A stretch of 64,000 bases of DNA, taken from JANMZR01 sp031383555 (GTDB lineage Bacteria; Bacteroidota; Bacteroidia; Cytophagales; Spirosomataceae). Shown here in pieces: positions 34,881 through 43,557 of the stretch. The first letter of the stretch is position 1, and each line of letters starts with the position of its first letter. Where the stretch lies: contig JANMZR010000159.1 of NCBI GenBank assembly GCA_031383555.1, positions 1 through 64,000 on the forward strand, in the 5' to 3' direction. The notes below the pieces were generated by a model that did not search any database, had not been told where the DNA came from, and worked only from the letters and a program-made list of their open reading frames with translations. Position numbers and translations under genes: made by a program.

Positions 34881-35360
34881 ATGACCAGAAATATTACCCT
34901 AAACGATTTCGAATTTATTTATAACCTTTATATGCACCCCTCAACAAATCCATTTTTGCTTTATGAAAAAATGGACAAAGCCGATTTTTTGCCTATTTTT
35001 AATGACTTACTTTCTCAAAATATTATATTTATCTATTCAGAAAACAGTGAAAATATTGGTATGTTCAAATTAATACCCCTAAATCATAGGAATAGCCATA
35101 TCAATTATTTAGGAGGCTTGGCCATTCATCCAAATTATTCAGGAAAAGGTTACGGTTCAAAAATGCTTTTAGAAATTATAGAAATAGGAAAGGTTAGGGG
35201 CTTAAAGCGAATGGAATTAAGTACATCAACTACCAACCAAACTGCTATAAAACTTTATGAAAAACATGGTTTTGTATTTGAAGGTATTTTAAAAGACTAT
35301 ACATATCTAAAGGCTGAAAATCAATACATTGACGAGCAATATATGGCTTATTTGTACTGA
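34881..35360 (+). CDS. GNAT-family N-acetyltransferase
   Basis: 159 residues from the ATG at 34881; a longer frame from 34734 overlaps the permease gene and is not believable. The acetyl-CoA loop is seen in LAIHPNYSGKGYGSKML, followed by ELSTSTTNQTAIKLYEKHGF and a final YLYMAYLY-like strand, typical of RimI/Rim-like or small-molecule acetyltransferases. The substrate is unknown. Confidence 0.9.
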   Translation: MTRNITLNDFEFIYNLYMHPSTNPFLLYEKMDKADFLPIFNDLLSQNIIFIYSENSENIGMFKLIPLNHRNSHINYLGGLAIHPNYSGKGYGSKMLLEIIEIGKVRGLKRMELSTSTTNQTAIKLYEKHGFVFEGILKDYTYLKAENQYIDEQYMAYLY

Positions 35361-35507
35361 TTTTGAGGAAATAGAATACTTTTGAACAGCTAAAAATTTA
35401 TTGGATTGTCTAATATTTTTATAAAAAATAAAAATGAAATCTATTTATCTAACGGTGTTTTTAAATTTCTTGAAAAAGTGTATCTTTAAAAAACTAAATT
35501 AAAAATT

Positions 35508-36029
35508 ATGAAAACTTTTTTAAAATTATTTTCATTCCTTTTAATTACACAATTTCTTAAAGCGCAGTCATCATATAATCTTGAGGAAGGTAAACCTTTT
35601 GTTCTGAATGGCTTGGAATACGGTTATGAAATTCGGAATGAACGAAAAAAAGGTATTAAGAAGGAAGAGTTTGACAGGTTTGAAATTAATGCTTTTGTGA
35701 TAAATAAAAGTGGCTGTATAAAGCTCATGTTTCCAAAACAAAAACTATTAGGACTTGACTATCTCGATGTTATGGCAGAATTTGACTGTATAAATGCCAC
35801 TGGAAAAAGACTTACTTCAAAGTCCGCAAAAGTGAAAGCACGTGAATTCAATACCCCTTATACCTATACAACCAAAGGGGCAGATGGCAAAGACTTTAGA
35901 AATAATGTGACGGTTAGAGTCGGAAATATGCTCAAAAATGGTGAAACTATCTATAATAATTTTACTGTAATATTGCCAGAAGGTGAGCGACCAAACATGA
36001 AAGTGAGAATAATTGATGTTGAAGAATAA
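35508..36029 (+). CDS. Secreted protein of unknown function
   Basis: 173 residues with a clear signal peptide (MKTFLKLFSFLLITQFLKAQ, cut after KAQ). The mature part is about 150 residues, beta-rich, with two Cys (SGCIKLMF and EFDCINAT) that could form a disulfide. I do not recognise the family. It stands alone, 23 nt before the Ku remnant. Confidence 0.7.
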   Translation: MKTFLKLFSFLLITQFLKAQSSYNLEEGKPFVLNGLEYGYEIRNERKKGIKKEEFDRFEINAFVINKSGCIKLMFPKQKLLGLDYLDVMAEFDCINATGKRLTSKSAKVKAREFNTPYTYTTKGADGKDFRNNVTVRVGNMLKNGETIYNNFTVILPEGERPNMKVRIIDVEE

Positions 36030-36052
36030 ATAAAAAAAATCAAATAAATACA

Positions 36053-36246
36053 ATGAGATCAATGTGGATAGGATTGTTAAGATTTAGTTTGGTAACCATT
36101 CCAATCCAAATATGCAATACGATCGACAATTCGAAAGAAGTATATTTTAATCAATTGCATATATTTGAAAATGTACGAATATAGCAGGTTTTAACACAAA
36201 GGAAATGGCTTTCGCTAAGAATATACTTAAGTACATGAAAGCCTAA
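36053..36246 (+). pseudogene. Ku DNA-end-binding protein remnant
   Basis: A 43-codon frame at 36053-36184 reads MRSMWIGLLRFSLVTIPIQI, then FNQLH, and stops. This is the start of bacterial Ku (MRSIW.G.I.FGLV.IPVKLY...F..LH). Directly after it, in another frame (36184-36246), GFNTKEMAFAKNILKYMKA-stop resembles the helical KELEMA..LI.QL region near the Ku C-terminus. The gene seems to have lost its middle (about 170 codons). No ligase D is seen nearby. The first part is a confident match by pattern; the second is weaker. Confidence 0.65.
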
Positions 36247-36428
36247 TTTCAATAATAAAAACCTGTTATTATTTGCATGAATGGCGAAAAAATAAATTAT
36301 CCCACCACTCTCCTATGGTGCTATAATTGGGTTAAATTTCTAATTTTTATATTTCTCGAATAAAATTTTGAAAATTTGTGTTAAACTAAATCGTATTAAA
36401 TTGCCTTTAAAGAAATATAAATAAACCT

Positions 36429-37715
36429 ATGAAACAATTTTTAATACTATTTTTCTTGATTCCAATCAAGTTAATATCACAATCGGCCGATTCAATTATC
36501 AACAATTTTAAAGAAGTAAATGCCATTATTAAAAACATTGATTGTACTGATGGTCAACTAATTAGTAATAGGGCCATGAACCTATTCATGGCCGATCGTG
36601 TGGGGTATTATTTGGCTAATCATGAAAATTTGACCTTTTGTAAAAATAATGTTACTTTGAATACTGGAACTGGTATTTTTAGTATGACACATAGTTTTTT
36701 TGAACCTACAGGTGACGACTTGCCATTGAAATCGTTTAATGCTTTAGGACTAAAAGCTAATATTTTTGACGCATATAAAGCAACAAAAAATAAAACTACA
36801 TTTAATAACGAGCTGGGCATCACTTATAAGCAATTCTGGTTGTCAAAACCCAAAACTATTCTTAATAATTGTGATGAAAAAACAGCTTCAAATTCAAGTT
36901 CTGAGTTGATATTCAATGAGTTAAAAAATGAAATTACTTTGAAAAGTACCAATTTCGAAATGGAGTTATTAGGAATATCTAATCTTAATGAAACAATAAA
37001 AAAAGAATTGAAACGGGGTTTTTATGCCAGTTTAAATGAAGAATATTCTCGGAAATTTGCAACCGCTCAATTTAGAGATTTATTTGAAAATATGCGGTTC
37101 AAAAAAACTAGCATGAATTGGACAAACTTAAGTGTATTTGTTCCAGTAATTCGCCAGCGTTATATTGTCGCCTCTGATTTAAATAGTAATTTTAATGTGA
37201 AAAAGAGTTATCCTGCAGCGCTTTCTATCAACCATAATAGGTTTTCGGAATGGAAAAATGCCACTAAAGTTTATGTGAATTTAAGGGCTGGCCTACTTTC
37301 AAATAACTCTATAAATACAACTATTTTGGAGAATTATACCTTAGAAACTTATCGAGGTTTAGGAGGAAAAAATGTTTCTTATTTCCTTGATAAACAATTA
37401 GATAGAGCCTCAATTGGTGATTTTATAAATTTTCTAACATCAAATTTATCCGCCCAAATTGTCTATTTTCCTCCACAGAATCACTTTGGCATTTCAGCGA
37501 AACTTGAGCAAAATTTTGGTAAATTCAACGCTTTAAATGGTACCTTAGGAATTCCTGTTGTTTTGATTGATAAGCAAAGCTATGCATTATCAAATTTTGA
37601 AATCCAAATTCATTTTTTTGATTTGTCGAACAGCCTAAATTCTTCAAAAAAATTAAATGATAATATTTCAATTGGCCTCATATGGGGGCAGGCGATTGGG
37701 CGCAACGTTTATTGA
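36429..37715 (+). CDS. Exported protein of unknown function, possible outer-membrane barrel
   Basis: 428 residues with a signal peptide (MKQFLILFFLIPIKLISQ). The mature part has many amphipathic strands and an alternating pattern near the end (ISAKLEQNFGKF, then ALSNFEIQIHFFDL, then ISIGLIWGQAIG), as in outer-membrane barrel proteins, but no family is recognised. Two Cys pairs occur in the N-terminal 160 residues. It converges on fur with a 3-nt gap. Confidence 0.7.
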   Translation: MKQFLILFFLIPIKLISQSADSIINNFKEVNAIIKNIDCTDGQLISNRAMNLFMADRVGYYLANHENLTFCKNNVTLNTGTGIFSMTHSFFEPTGDDLPLKSFNALGLKANIFDAYKATKNKTTFNNELGITYKQFWLSKPKTILNNCDEKTASNSSSELIFNELKNEITLKSTNFEMELLGISNLNETIKKELKRGFYASLNEEYSRKFATAQFRDLFENMRFKKTSMNWTNLSVFVPVIRQRYIVASDLNSNFNVKKSYPAALSINHNRFSEWKNATKVYVNLRAGLLSNNSINTTILENYTLETYRGLGGKNVSYFLDKQLDRASIGDFINFLTSNLSAQIVYFPPQNHFGISAKLEQNFGKFNALNGTLGIPVVLIDKQSYALSNFEIQIHFFDLSNSLNSSKKLNDNISIGLIWGQAIGRNVY

Positions 37716-37718
37716 ACT

Positions 37719-38150
37719 TCAATTATTACACATGCTACAAACCCCTTGCACCAATAAATTCATTTCTGTTTTTTTATAACCTGTTGGCAAGGTCATTGCA
37801 GGAATAATTACCGATTCTAAGCAAGTCGTTTGGCCACAAACGCTACATTTAAAATGAACATGATCGTGGTTATGGTGGTGTTCGGCCGTGTTGCATTCAG
37901 CTTTACATATCGCATATTTCATGCCTCCAACATCATCTAACACCTTGTGAATAAGGCCTTTATCAACGAAAGTTTTTAAGGTTCTATATATGGTAACTCG
38001 GTCAAATTTATCAGAAAGTATGTTTTCAATATCAGCATGCGCAAGGGCAAAGGAGCCGTCTTTAAATATCGATAATACTGCCTCACGAGCCTCCGTTTGG
38101 CGCAGGTTTGACGACCGTAAACTTGACAATATTTCAGACATAATAACCAC
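37719..38150 (-). CDS. Fur-family metalloregulator
   Basis: 143 residues (a start at Met4, 38141, is equally possible). The winged helix lies at residues 10-85 (RQTEAREAVLSIF, FDRVTIYRTLKTFVDKGLI). A His-rich sensing region (EHHHNHDHVHFKC) and the structural zinc pair CSVC and CSMC complete the Fur fold. Whether it senses iron, zinc or peroxide is not decidable here. It starts 5 nt after the ABC exporter stop, so they are probably co-transcribed. Confidence 0.92.
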   Translation of the reverse strand: MVIMSEILSSLRSSNLRQTEAREAVLSIFKDGSFALAHADIENILSDKFDRVTIYRTLKTFVDKGLIHKVLDDVGGMKYAICKAECNTAEHHHNHDHVHFKCSVCGQTTCLESVIIPAMTLPTGYKKTEMNLLVQGVCSMCNN

Positions 38151-38155
38151 TTTAT

Positions 38156-39967
38156 TTAAATATCTTGAACTGCTTCAAATTGCATTTTCACCAAATTAGC
38201 ATAAATTCCATCATTGTGCAATAAAAGTTGGTCATGCGTACCCGATTCGTGTATTTTTCCTTCTTTTATCACATAAATGTTGTCGACTGAACGAATTGTT
38301 GAGAGCCTATGTGCAATAATTATTGAGGTGCGTCCTTGCATCAAACCTTCAAGAGCATCCTGCACTAATTTTTCAGATTCGGAGTCAAGTGCACTAGTTG
38401 CTTCATCCAAAAGCAAAATAGCCGGGTCTTTCAAAATGGCCCTCGCAATTGCTACTCGTTGCCTTTGGCCTCCAGAAAGTTTTATACCACGCTCACCCAC
38501 TACGGTTTGTAGCTTTTCAGGGAAAGTGTCGATAAACTCCATGGCATTGGCCTTTTTTGCTGCTTGAATTACTTCATGTTCGGTAGCATCGGGTTTTCCG
38601 TAGGCAATATTTTCAAAAATTGTCCCGCCAAAAAGCATAACTTCCTGTGGCACTATGGCCATATTATTTCTTAAATCTGATACATTATATGACTTTATAT
38701 CTTTCCCATCAACTAAAATCTCTCCACCAATTGCATCATAAAATCGAAGTAATAACTGCACTATTGTCGACTTACCAGCACCTGAATAACCCACTAATGC
38801 TATTTTTTCACCCGCATTTATTTTAAAATTTATATTTTTCAACACCTCCAAATCTGCCCTTGATGGATAATTAAATGCCACATTTTTAAACTCAACATCT
38901 CCATAAATTTTAGGTGCTTTATTACTTGACTTTACAATTTCTACTTCTGGGTTTTCATCGAATATTTCCAAAACCCTATCCGATGCCCCTATTGCTACCT
39001 GTACAGAAGCAATCATCTCACCAAGGCCGTTCAAAGAGCCTCCAATAAACATAGTGTAAAACACGAAAGTAATCATTTCGTTTATCTCTAACTCATTGGC
39101 AATCACAAGCTTACCTGCATACCAAACTATTCCAATAATACTTCCAAAAAGTGCAAATATGATAAAAGAGATAAAACCACCACGTAATTTTGCTGTTTTC
39201 ATGGCAATATTTACTACTTTGCCCAATGAGCTGCCGTAACGGTTTATCTCCAGTCTTTCATTGGTGTATGATTTTACTACGTTTATCGACTGGAAAGTTT
39301 CCTCAACAATTACATTAGCTGCAGCCAATTCTTTTTGTGCCTCACCCGATAGCTTTCTAATGTAACGACCAAATACCATTGCCACCACTATTAAAATTGG
39401 AAAAGTAGCCAACATAAATACTGTTAACTTCCATGAAATGAGGGAGATAATAACTACACCTACCACAATTGTGATGATTTGCCGAATGAATTCGGCAACG
39501 GTAGTTGTAATAAGGCCTTGCAACATACCGATATCGGAAGTTATTCGGCTCATTAATTCACCTACTCTTCTTTGTTCGAAAAAGTGAATCGGAAGGGAAA
39601 TAATTTTGCTGTAAAGTGCTTTCCTAATGTCGGCAATAGTGCGCTCACTTACCTGCGTGAAAAAATACACCCTTGCAAACGAAAACACTGATTGTAATAC
39701 CAAAACAATTACCAAAACGCCAATAACTTGGTTGATGGTATAGTCTGATTTTTTTTCTAAAACTGCTAATATTTCCCCCAACAATTTTGGAAATAATAAA
39801 GAAGTGCCAATTGAAAAAGCCAATGCAATTAGGCCTAATGCATATTTTACACGATAGGGATATGCATATTTGAAAATTGTATAAAGTTTTTTAAAACCGT
39901 CTTTTGTAAGTCTTTGTTTACTTTTTGCTGCTAACTCCCCTAAAAAACTCTCTTTTTTATCTGACAT
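38156..39967 (-). CDS. ABC-type exporter, MsbA-like fused permease/ATPase
   Basis: 603 residues: a six-helix membrane domain (residues about 30-330) joined to a nucleotide-binding domain. Walker A is GYSGAGKST, the signature is LSGGQRQRVAIARA and Walker B is ILLLDEATSALD. It has the build of MsbA/LmrA half-exporters and may flip lipid A core or export lipids or drugs; the cargo is unproven. The gene is followed at 5 nt by fur. Confidence 0.92.
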   Translation of the reverse strand: MSDKKESFLGELAAKSKQRLTKDGFKKLYTIFKYAYPYRVKYALGLIALAFSIGTSLLFPKLLGEILAVLEKKSDYTINQVIGVLVIVLVLQSVFSFARVYFFTQVSERTIADIRKALYSKIISLPIHFFEQRRVGELMSRITSDIGMLQGLITTTVAEFIRQIITIVVGVVIISLISWKLTVFMLATFPILIVVAMVFGRYIRKLSGEAQKELAAANVIVEETFQSINVVKSYTNERLEINRYGSSLGKVVNIAMKTAKLRGGFISFIIFALFGSIIGIVWYAGKLVIANELEINEMITFVFYTMFIGGSLNGLGEMIASVQVAIGASDRVLEIFDENPEVEIVKSSNKAPKIYGDVEFKNVAFNYPSRADLEVLKNINFKINAGEKIALVGYSGAGKSTIVQLLLRFYDAIGGEILVDGKDIKSYNVSDLRNNMAIVPQEVMLFGGTIFENIAYGKPDATEHEVIQAAKKANAMEFIDTFPEKLQTVVGERGIKLSGGQRQRVAIARAILKDPAILLLDEATSALDSESEKLVQDALEGLMQGRTSIIIAHRLSTIRSVDNIYVIKEGKIHESGTHDQLLLHNDGIYANLVKMQFEAVQDI

Positions 39968-40119
39968 AATTTTTTGTACTATTTTTATATAACCAATTTG
40001 AAAATTTATGGGTTCATTTTAGATTTACAAGCTTCCAAAAGTAGGCATATCCTCGAAATATATTGTTGGAAATAACCTTATTCTACCTTTAGTGTTGGTA
40101 TCTAAACCTTCTAAAAATT

Positions 40120-41166
40120 CTAATTCAAATCCCCTTTCCCTTTATATTTAGATTTTTCAAAAATATCTTGCGCTTTTGGGTTTTGTAATAAAGAAATTAG
40201 TGATTGTTCCGAATTATTTTCTAAATACTTTTTAACAATTTTCCACCCCAACCAACGCCCAATCATACCAGGACAGTCGGGGCTAATTTCTTGTGTATTA
40301 GGTCTTTCTTCCAAATATTTGGCTTTTTTAAATGGGCTAGTTTCATACAAAAGTTTTTGGTCAATCATATGCGCCCATACCATTTCTTGTGAAACTTCTG
40401 TGGCGTCCAATTTTTTTTGTGAATAACCAATTATTAAGCTATCAGCCACATTGGGAATCATCATTTTAGTGAATTGGTAGCATTTCCCATAAAACAACAT
40501 ATCAGCCAATAGCGACTTGTCTAAAGGGTCAATTTTCGCTTTTTTTATAGCCAATTGGTTGAGAATTGAAGGAACTATATATTCTTTCTGGTATTTCTTT
40601 AGCTGATAATCATATACTTGAGGGCGATATTTCGCATTTTTCCCAGCGAAATATTCAAGACCAATTACGATAGCTGAGTCCGTAACTTGAATGTCTTTAC
40701 CAGCAAATCCCGTAAAAAAAGTATAAACTTTTGGCGCCTTAAAGTTCGGGTATGTCACTTTTATATTACTAAAAGCTTGATTTATAGCGTTTTGAAGGTA
40801 GTTTATTTTAATTCCAGTGGTGTTATTAATCGTTTCGTTGTAAAACTGGCCTAAGGTCGGATTCTGTATAAATTCAAATAGTTTTTTTGCCAATTCTGGA
40901 AAATTTTGAGCAGGAGTTTCAAAATATGATTCGGATATGATTTTATTATTTTCTAATAATTTGAAAACTCCCGCTTCATTTTTTGAAGCAAAAAGGAGTG
41001 AGTCCAACCGAATAATTGGGGCTGAAAGTTTTACTTTTTGTCTTTCATTATCGCTTTTATCTTTATCAAATCTACAACTTTGAAGTATGATTACTGAAAT
41101 AGCTAGGAGAATATTAAATGTGTTTTTCAAGATATTTTGCTCGGAATTATTGTACAAAAATAACAT
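40120..41166 (-). CDS. gldB: Gliding motility lipoprotein GldB-like
   Basis: 348 residues. A lipoprotein signal ends IILQSC. The mature domain shows the GldB pattern: IRLDSLLFA, FTGFAGKDIQV, IGLEYFAGKNAKYRP, EYIVPSILNQL, EMVWAHMIDQKLLY and PGMIGRWLGWKIVKKYLEN. GldB is needed for gliding and is linked to the type IX secretion/gliding machinery. The annotated ATG (41166) gives a 12-residue polar leader; a TTG at 41130 (MKNTFNILLA...) gives a more standard lipoprotein signal and may be the true start. Confidence 0.82.
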   Translation of the reverse strand: MLFLYNNSEQNILKNTFNILLAISVIILQSCRFDKDKSDNERQKVKLSAPIIRLDSLLFASKNEAGVFKLLENNKIISESYFETPAQNFPELAKKLFEFIQNPTLGQFYNETINNTTGIKINYLQNAINQAFSNIKVTYPNFKAPKVYTFFTGFAGKDIQVTDSAIVIGLEYFAGKNAKYRPQVYDYQLKKYQKEYIVPSILNQLAIKKAKIDPLDKSLLADMLFYGKCYQFTKMMIPNVADSLIIGYSQKKLDATEVSQEMVWAHMIDQKLLYETSPFKKAKYLEERPNTQEISPDCPGMIGRWLGWKIVKKYLENNSEQSLISLLQNPKAQDIFEKSKYKGKGDLN

Positions 41167-41328
41167 ATTAGTGTTGAAAAATTTTGGATTTTAGGTTGTT
41201 AACGCATTTATTACCCCCCAATAATATAATTAAAATAAGAAAATTATTTAGAAATAATATATTTGGCTTAGTTTTTGATTGATGAGAAGATATTAAAACT
41301 ATCGTTCTAAAAAAGAATTAACTAAATT

Positions 41329-41907
41329 ATGGCTCGCCCAAAAGAGTTTAATGAGAAAGATGTATTAGAAAAAGCTATGCTTTTGTTTTGGCAAAAGGGA
41401 TATTTTCAGACCTCTATTCAGGACCTTGTTGATACAATGGGTATAAATAGAGCAAGTTTGTATGGCGCATTTTCTGATAAGCACAACTTATACATATTGG
41501 CTTTAGAGCGATATCGACAGCAGGATGTTAGTCAGCTTTTACAACTTTTCAATAGAAATTTGCCAGCAAAACAGTTTTTTGATGTTGTTTTTGATAATGT
41601 AATTGTGGGCCTCACCGATGATCCTGATAGAAAGGGCTGCTTTCTTACTAACGCTACTCTTGAAATGCTACCTGATGATTTTGAAGTTCAAACCTTAGTC
41701 AGCACAAACATTGCTTTTTTACAAGAAATATTTATGGAGGTATTGAATAATAGCCTTAAAAACAACGAGTTAAATTCAAAAATATCCATAACTATTTTAG
41801 CTGATTTTCTCATTAGCCAAATGTACGGCTTGCGAATGATTGGCAAAGCCCAGCCCAATTTGAAACTGCTTAATGGTATTAAAAATGAGGCTTTGAGCAG
41901 GCTTTAG
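41329..41907 (+). CDS. TetR/AcrR-family transcriptional regulator
   Basis: 192 residues. The N-terminal helix-turn-helix is MARPKEFNEKDVLEKAMLLF, then QTSIQDLVDTMGINRASLY, then FSDKHNLY. The ligand domain contains GCFLTNATLEMLPDD. It resembles the YezE branch of TetR repressors. No regulated gene is adjacent except a degraded fragment downstream, whose original may have been a target. The effector is unknown. Confidence 0.92.
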   Translation: MARPKEFNEKDVLEKAMLLFWQKGYFQTSIQDLVDTMGINRASLYGAFSDKHNLYILALERYRQQDVSQLLQLFNRNLPAKQFFDVVFDNVIVGLTDDPDRKGCFLTNATLEMLPDDFEVQTLVSTNIAFLQEIFMEVLNNSLKNNELNSKISITILADFLISQMYGLRMIGKAQPNLKLLNGIKNEALSRL

Positions 41908-41955
41908 TTTTTTCGAATGTATTTCATTTAATTTTGAGCATATAAAGTCATCAAA

Positions 41956-42060
41956 ATGAATATATTATTTACATTATCTTTTGGGGGTTTTCAAAAGTTA
42001 CACTTCCAGCTATATCAGCCGACGATATTTTAGGGCTTTGGATTGCCAAGCTAACAAATT
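41956..42060 (+). pseudogene. Possible DUF2147 gene fragment
   Basis: After the TetR gene, a signal-peptide-like start (MNILFTLSFGGF at 41956) shifts frame into SKVTLPAISADDILGLWIAK (to about 42050). The end SADDILGLW matches the mature N-terminus of exported DUF2147 proteins (ADDILGVW). Nothing further of the family is present before the reverse-strand peptidase gene. The match is short, so this is tentative. Confidence 0.3.
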
Positions 42061-42064
42061 TGCC

Positions 42065-43522
42065 TCATTCCCCTTTTATTAACTCAATATAAAATTTTAC
42101 AACATTTTTAAAGTCTTGTACGCTTATTCGCTCGTTGGTGCCGTGAGGTCGTTTCAGGTCTTCTTCCGTCATACGTACAGGCATGAAGCGATAGGCATTT
42201 TTGGTTACATTTCTAAAATATCTAGCATCGGTTGCACCTAAAACTAAATATGGGGCAACAATTACTTCCGGGAAACACTTTTTTATTGTTTTATGAATCA
42301 ACCGAAAACCCATTGATGCGGTGTCAGAAATTGGCGAAGGTTCGATATCGGTTAGCTCATTTGATTCAACTGTAACTCGCTCATTATCAATTGCTTTTAT
42401 TACATAATCAACTATGCCTTTCACAGAATCGCCTGGTAGTATTCTGAAATTTATTTTGGCAATTGCCTCCACTGGCAGCACATTATCTTTCACACCAGCA
42501 TTAATAATTGTTGGGGCAATTGAAGTGCGAACCATGGCATTTCCAGCATTTGTTTTTTCCAATAAACTAATAATTAGGGGCTTCATAATTGCTCTATTGG
42601 ACATCGCCATTTTGTTAACAAATGGCATTTCGGGAGCCAAATAATCTTGCAAATAACCTGCCGCACCTTCCAATCGGGCTGGGAATGGGTGTTTTTGCAA
42701 CTTATCAATTGCCTCGGCCAACATGCCAATACTTGTTTGTGGTGGCGGCATTGAGGAGTGTCCGCCATCGCCCAAAACCGTCAACTGAAGTGTTGCATAG
42801 CCTTTTTCGGCCACGCCAATTAATGCAACAGGTTTTGTGATCCCACTCACTCCATTTGTCATTATGCTTCCGCCTTCGTCCATTACATATTCAAACTCAA
42901 TTTTTCGTTTTTCGAACATTTCCGAAACTAATTTGGCACCGTATCGTCCCGTAACTTCTTCATCGTGGCCAAATGAAAAATAGTGCGTTCTTTCTGGCTG
43001 ATAATTTTGGCTTAAAAGATGTTCAACAGCCTCCAAAGCTCCCATTACGGTCACTTTATCATCTAAAGTACCTCTTCCATATACAAATCCCTCAGCAATT
43101 TCGCCAGCAAAAGGCATATGTTTCCACATTTTTTCAGTGCCTTGAATTACAGGAACAACGTCATAATGGCCCATCAAAAGCACTGGTTTTAGGCTTGTAT
43201 TTTTTCCTTTCCATTCAAAAACTAAAGTATAAATATTTACTTTTTCCAAACTTAATTTTGAGTGAACAAGCGGGTAAGTTTTCTCCAAAAAAAGCAAAAA
43301 CTTATCAAATTGTGTGCTGTCCATCAAAGTTGGGTCTGAAAATGAAACCGTTCTTAGTTTTATAGCATCCGACAAATGTTTCAAAGCAGAATCCGAAATC
43401 TCAATATTTTTGGCTGGAATTACCTCTAACATTTGCTTTGAACTGATTCGAAATGTGTTGAAAAGTAAATAGGCTATTAAGGCTAGAAATGCAAAAAAGA
43501 TTAGTTTTAGGGTTGATTTCAT
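42065..43522 (-). CDS. M20-family peptidase (PM20D1-like)
   Basis: 485 residues with one N-terminal membrane helix (LIFFAFLALIAYLLFNTF). The zinc site is visible: MGHYDVVPV, GRGTLDDKVTVMG, GHDEEVTGRYG, and DEGG further on; the dimerisation domain has GGHSSMPPP. The arrangement is that of carboxypeptidase S/PM20D1 enzymes, which cleave acyl-amino acids or peptides. It is likely anchored to the membrane with the domain outside. GcvT lies 35 nt upstream on the same strand. Confidence 0.9.
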   Translation of the reverse strand: MKSTLKLIFFAFLALIAYLLFNTFRISSKQMLEVIPAKNIEISDSALKHLSDAIKLRTVSFSDPTLMDSTQFDKFLLFLEKTYPLVHSKLSLEKVNIYTLVFEWKGKNTSLKPVLLMGHYDVVPVIQGTEKMWKHMPFAGEIAEGFVYGRGTLDDKVTVMGALEAVEHLLSQNYQPERTHYFSFGHDEEVTGRYGAKLVSEMFEKRKIEFEYVMDEGGSIMTNGVSGITKPVALIGVAEKGYATLQLTVLGDGGHSSMPPPQTSIGMLAEAIDKLQKHPFPARLEGAAGYLQDYLAPEMPFVNKMAMSNRAIMKPLIISLLEKTNAGNAMVRTSIAPTIINAGVKDNVLPVEAIAKINFRILPGDSVKGIVDYVIKAIDNERVTVESNELTDIEPSPISDTASMGFRLIHKTIKKCFPEVIVAPYLVLGATDARYFRNVTKNAYRFMPVRMTEEDLKRPHGTNERISVQDFKNVVKFYIELIKGE

Positions 43523-43557
43523 TGGGAAGAGTTATGAAGTTTTGTTAGTTGAATTTT

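Noticed and set aside
36266..36390. Short frame beginning MNGEKINYPTTLLWC after the Ku remnant
   Set aside because: No family pattern, no signal features, and no link to the Ku sequence could be shown.
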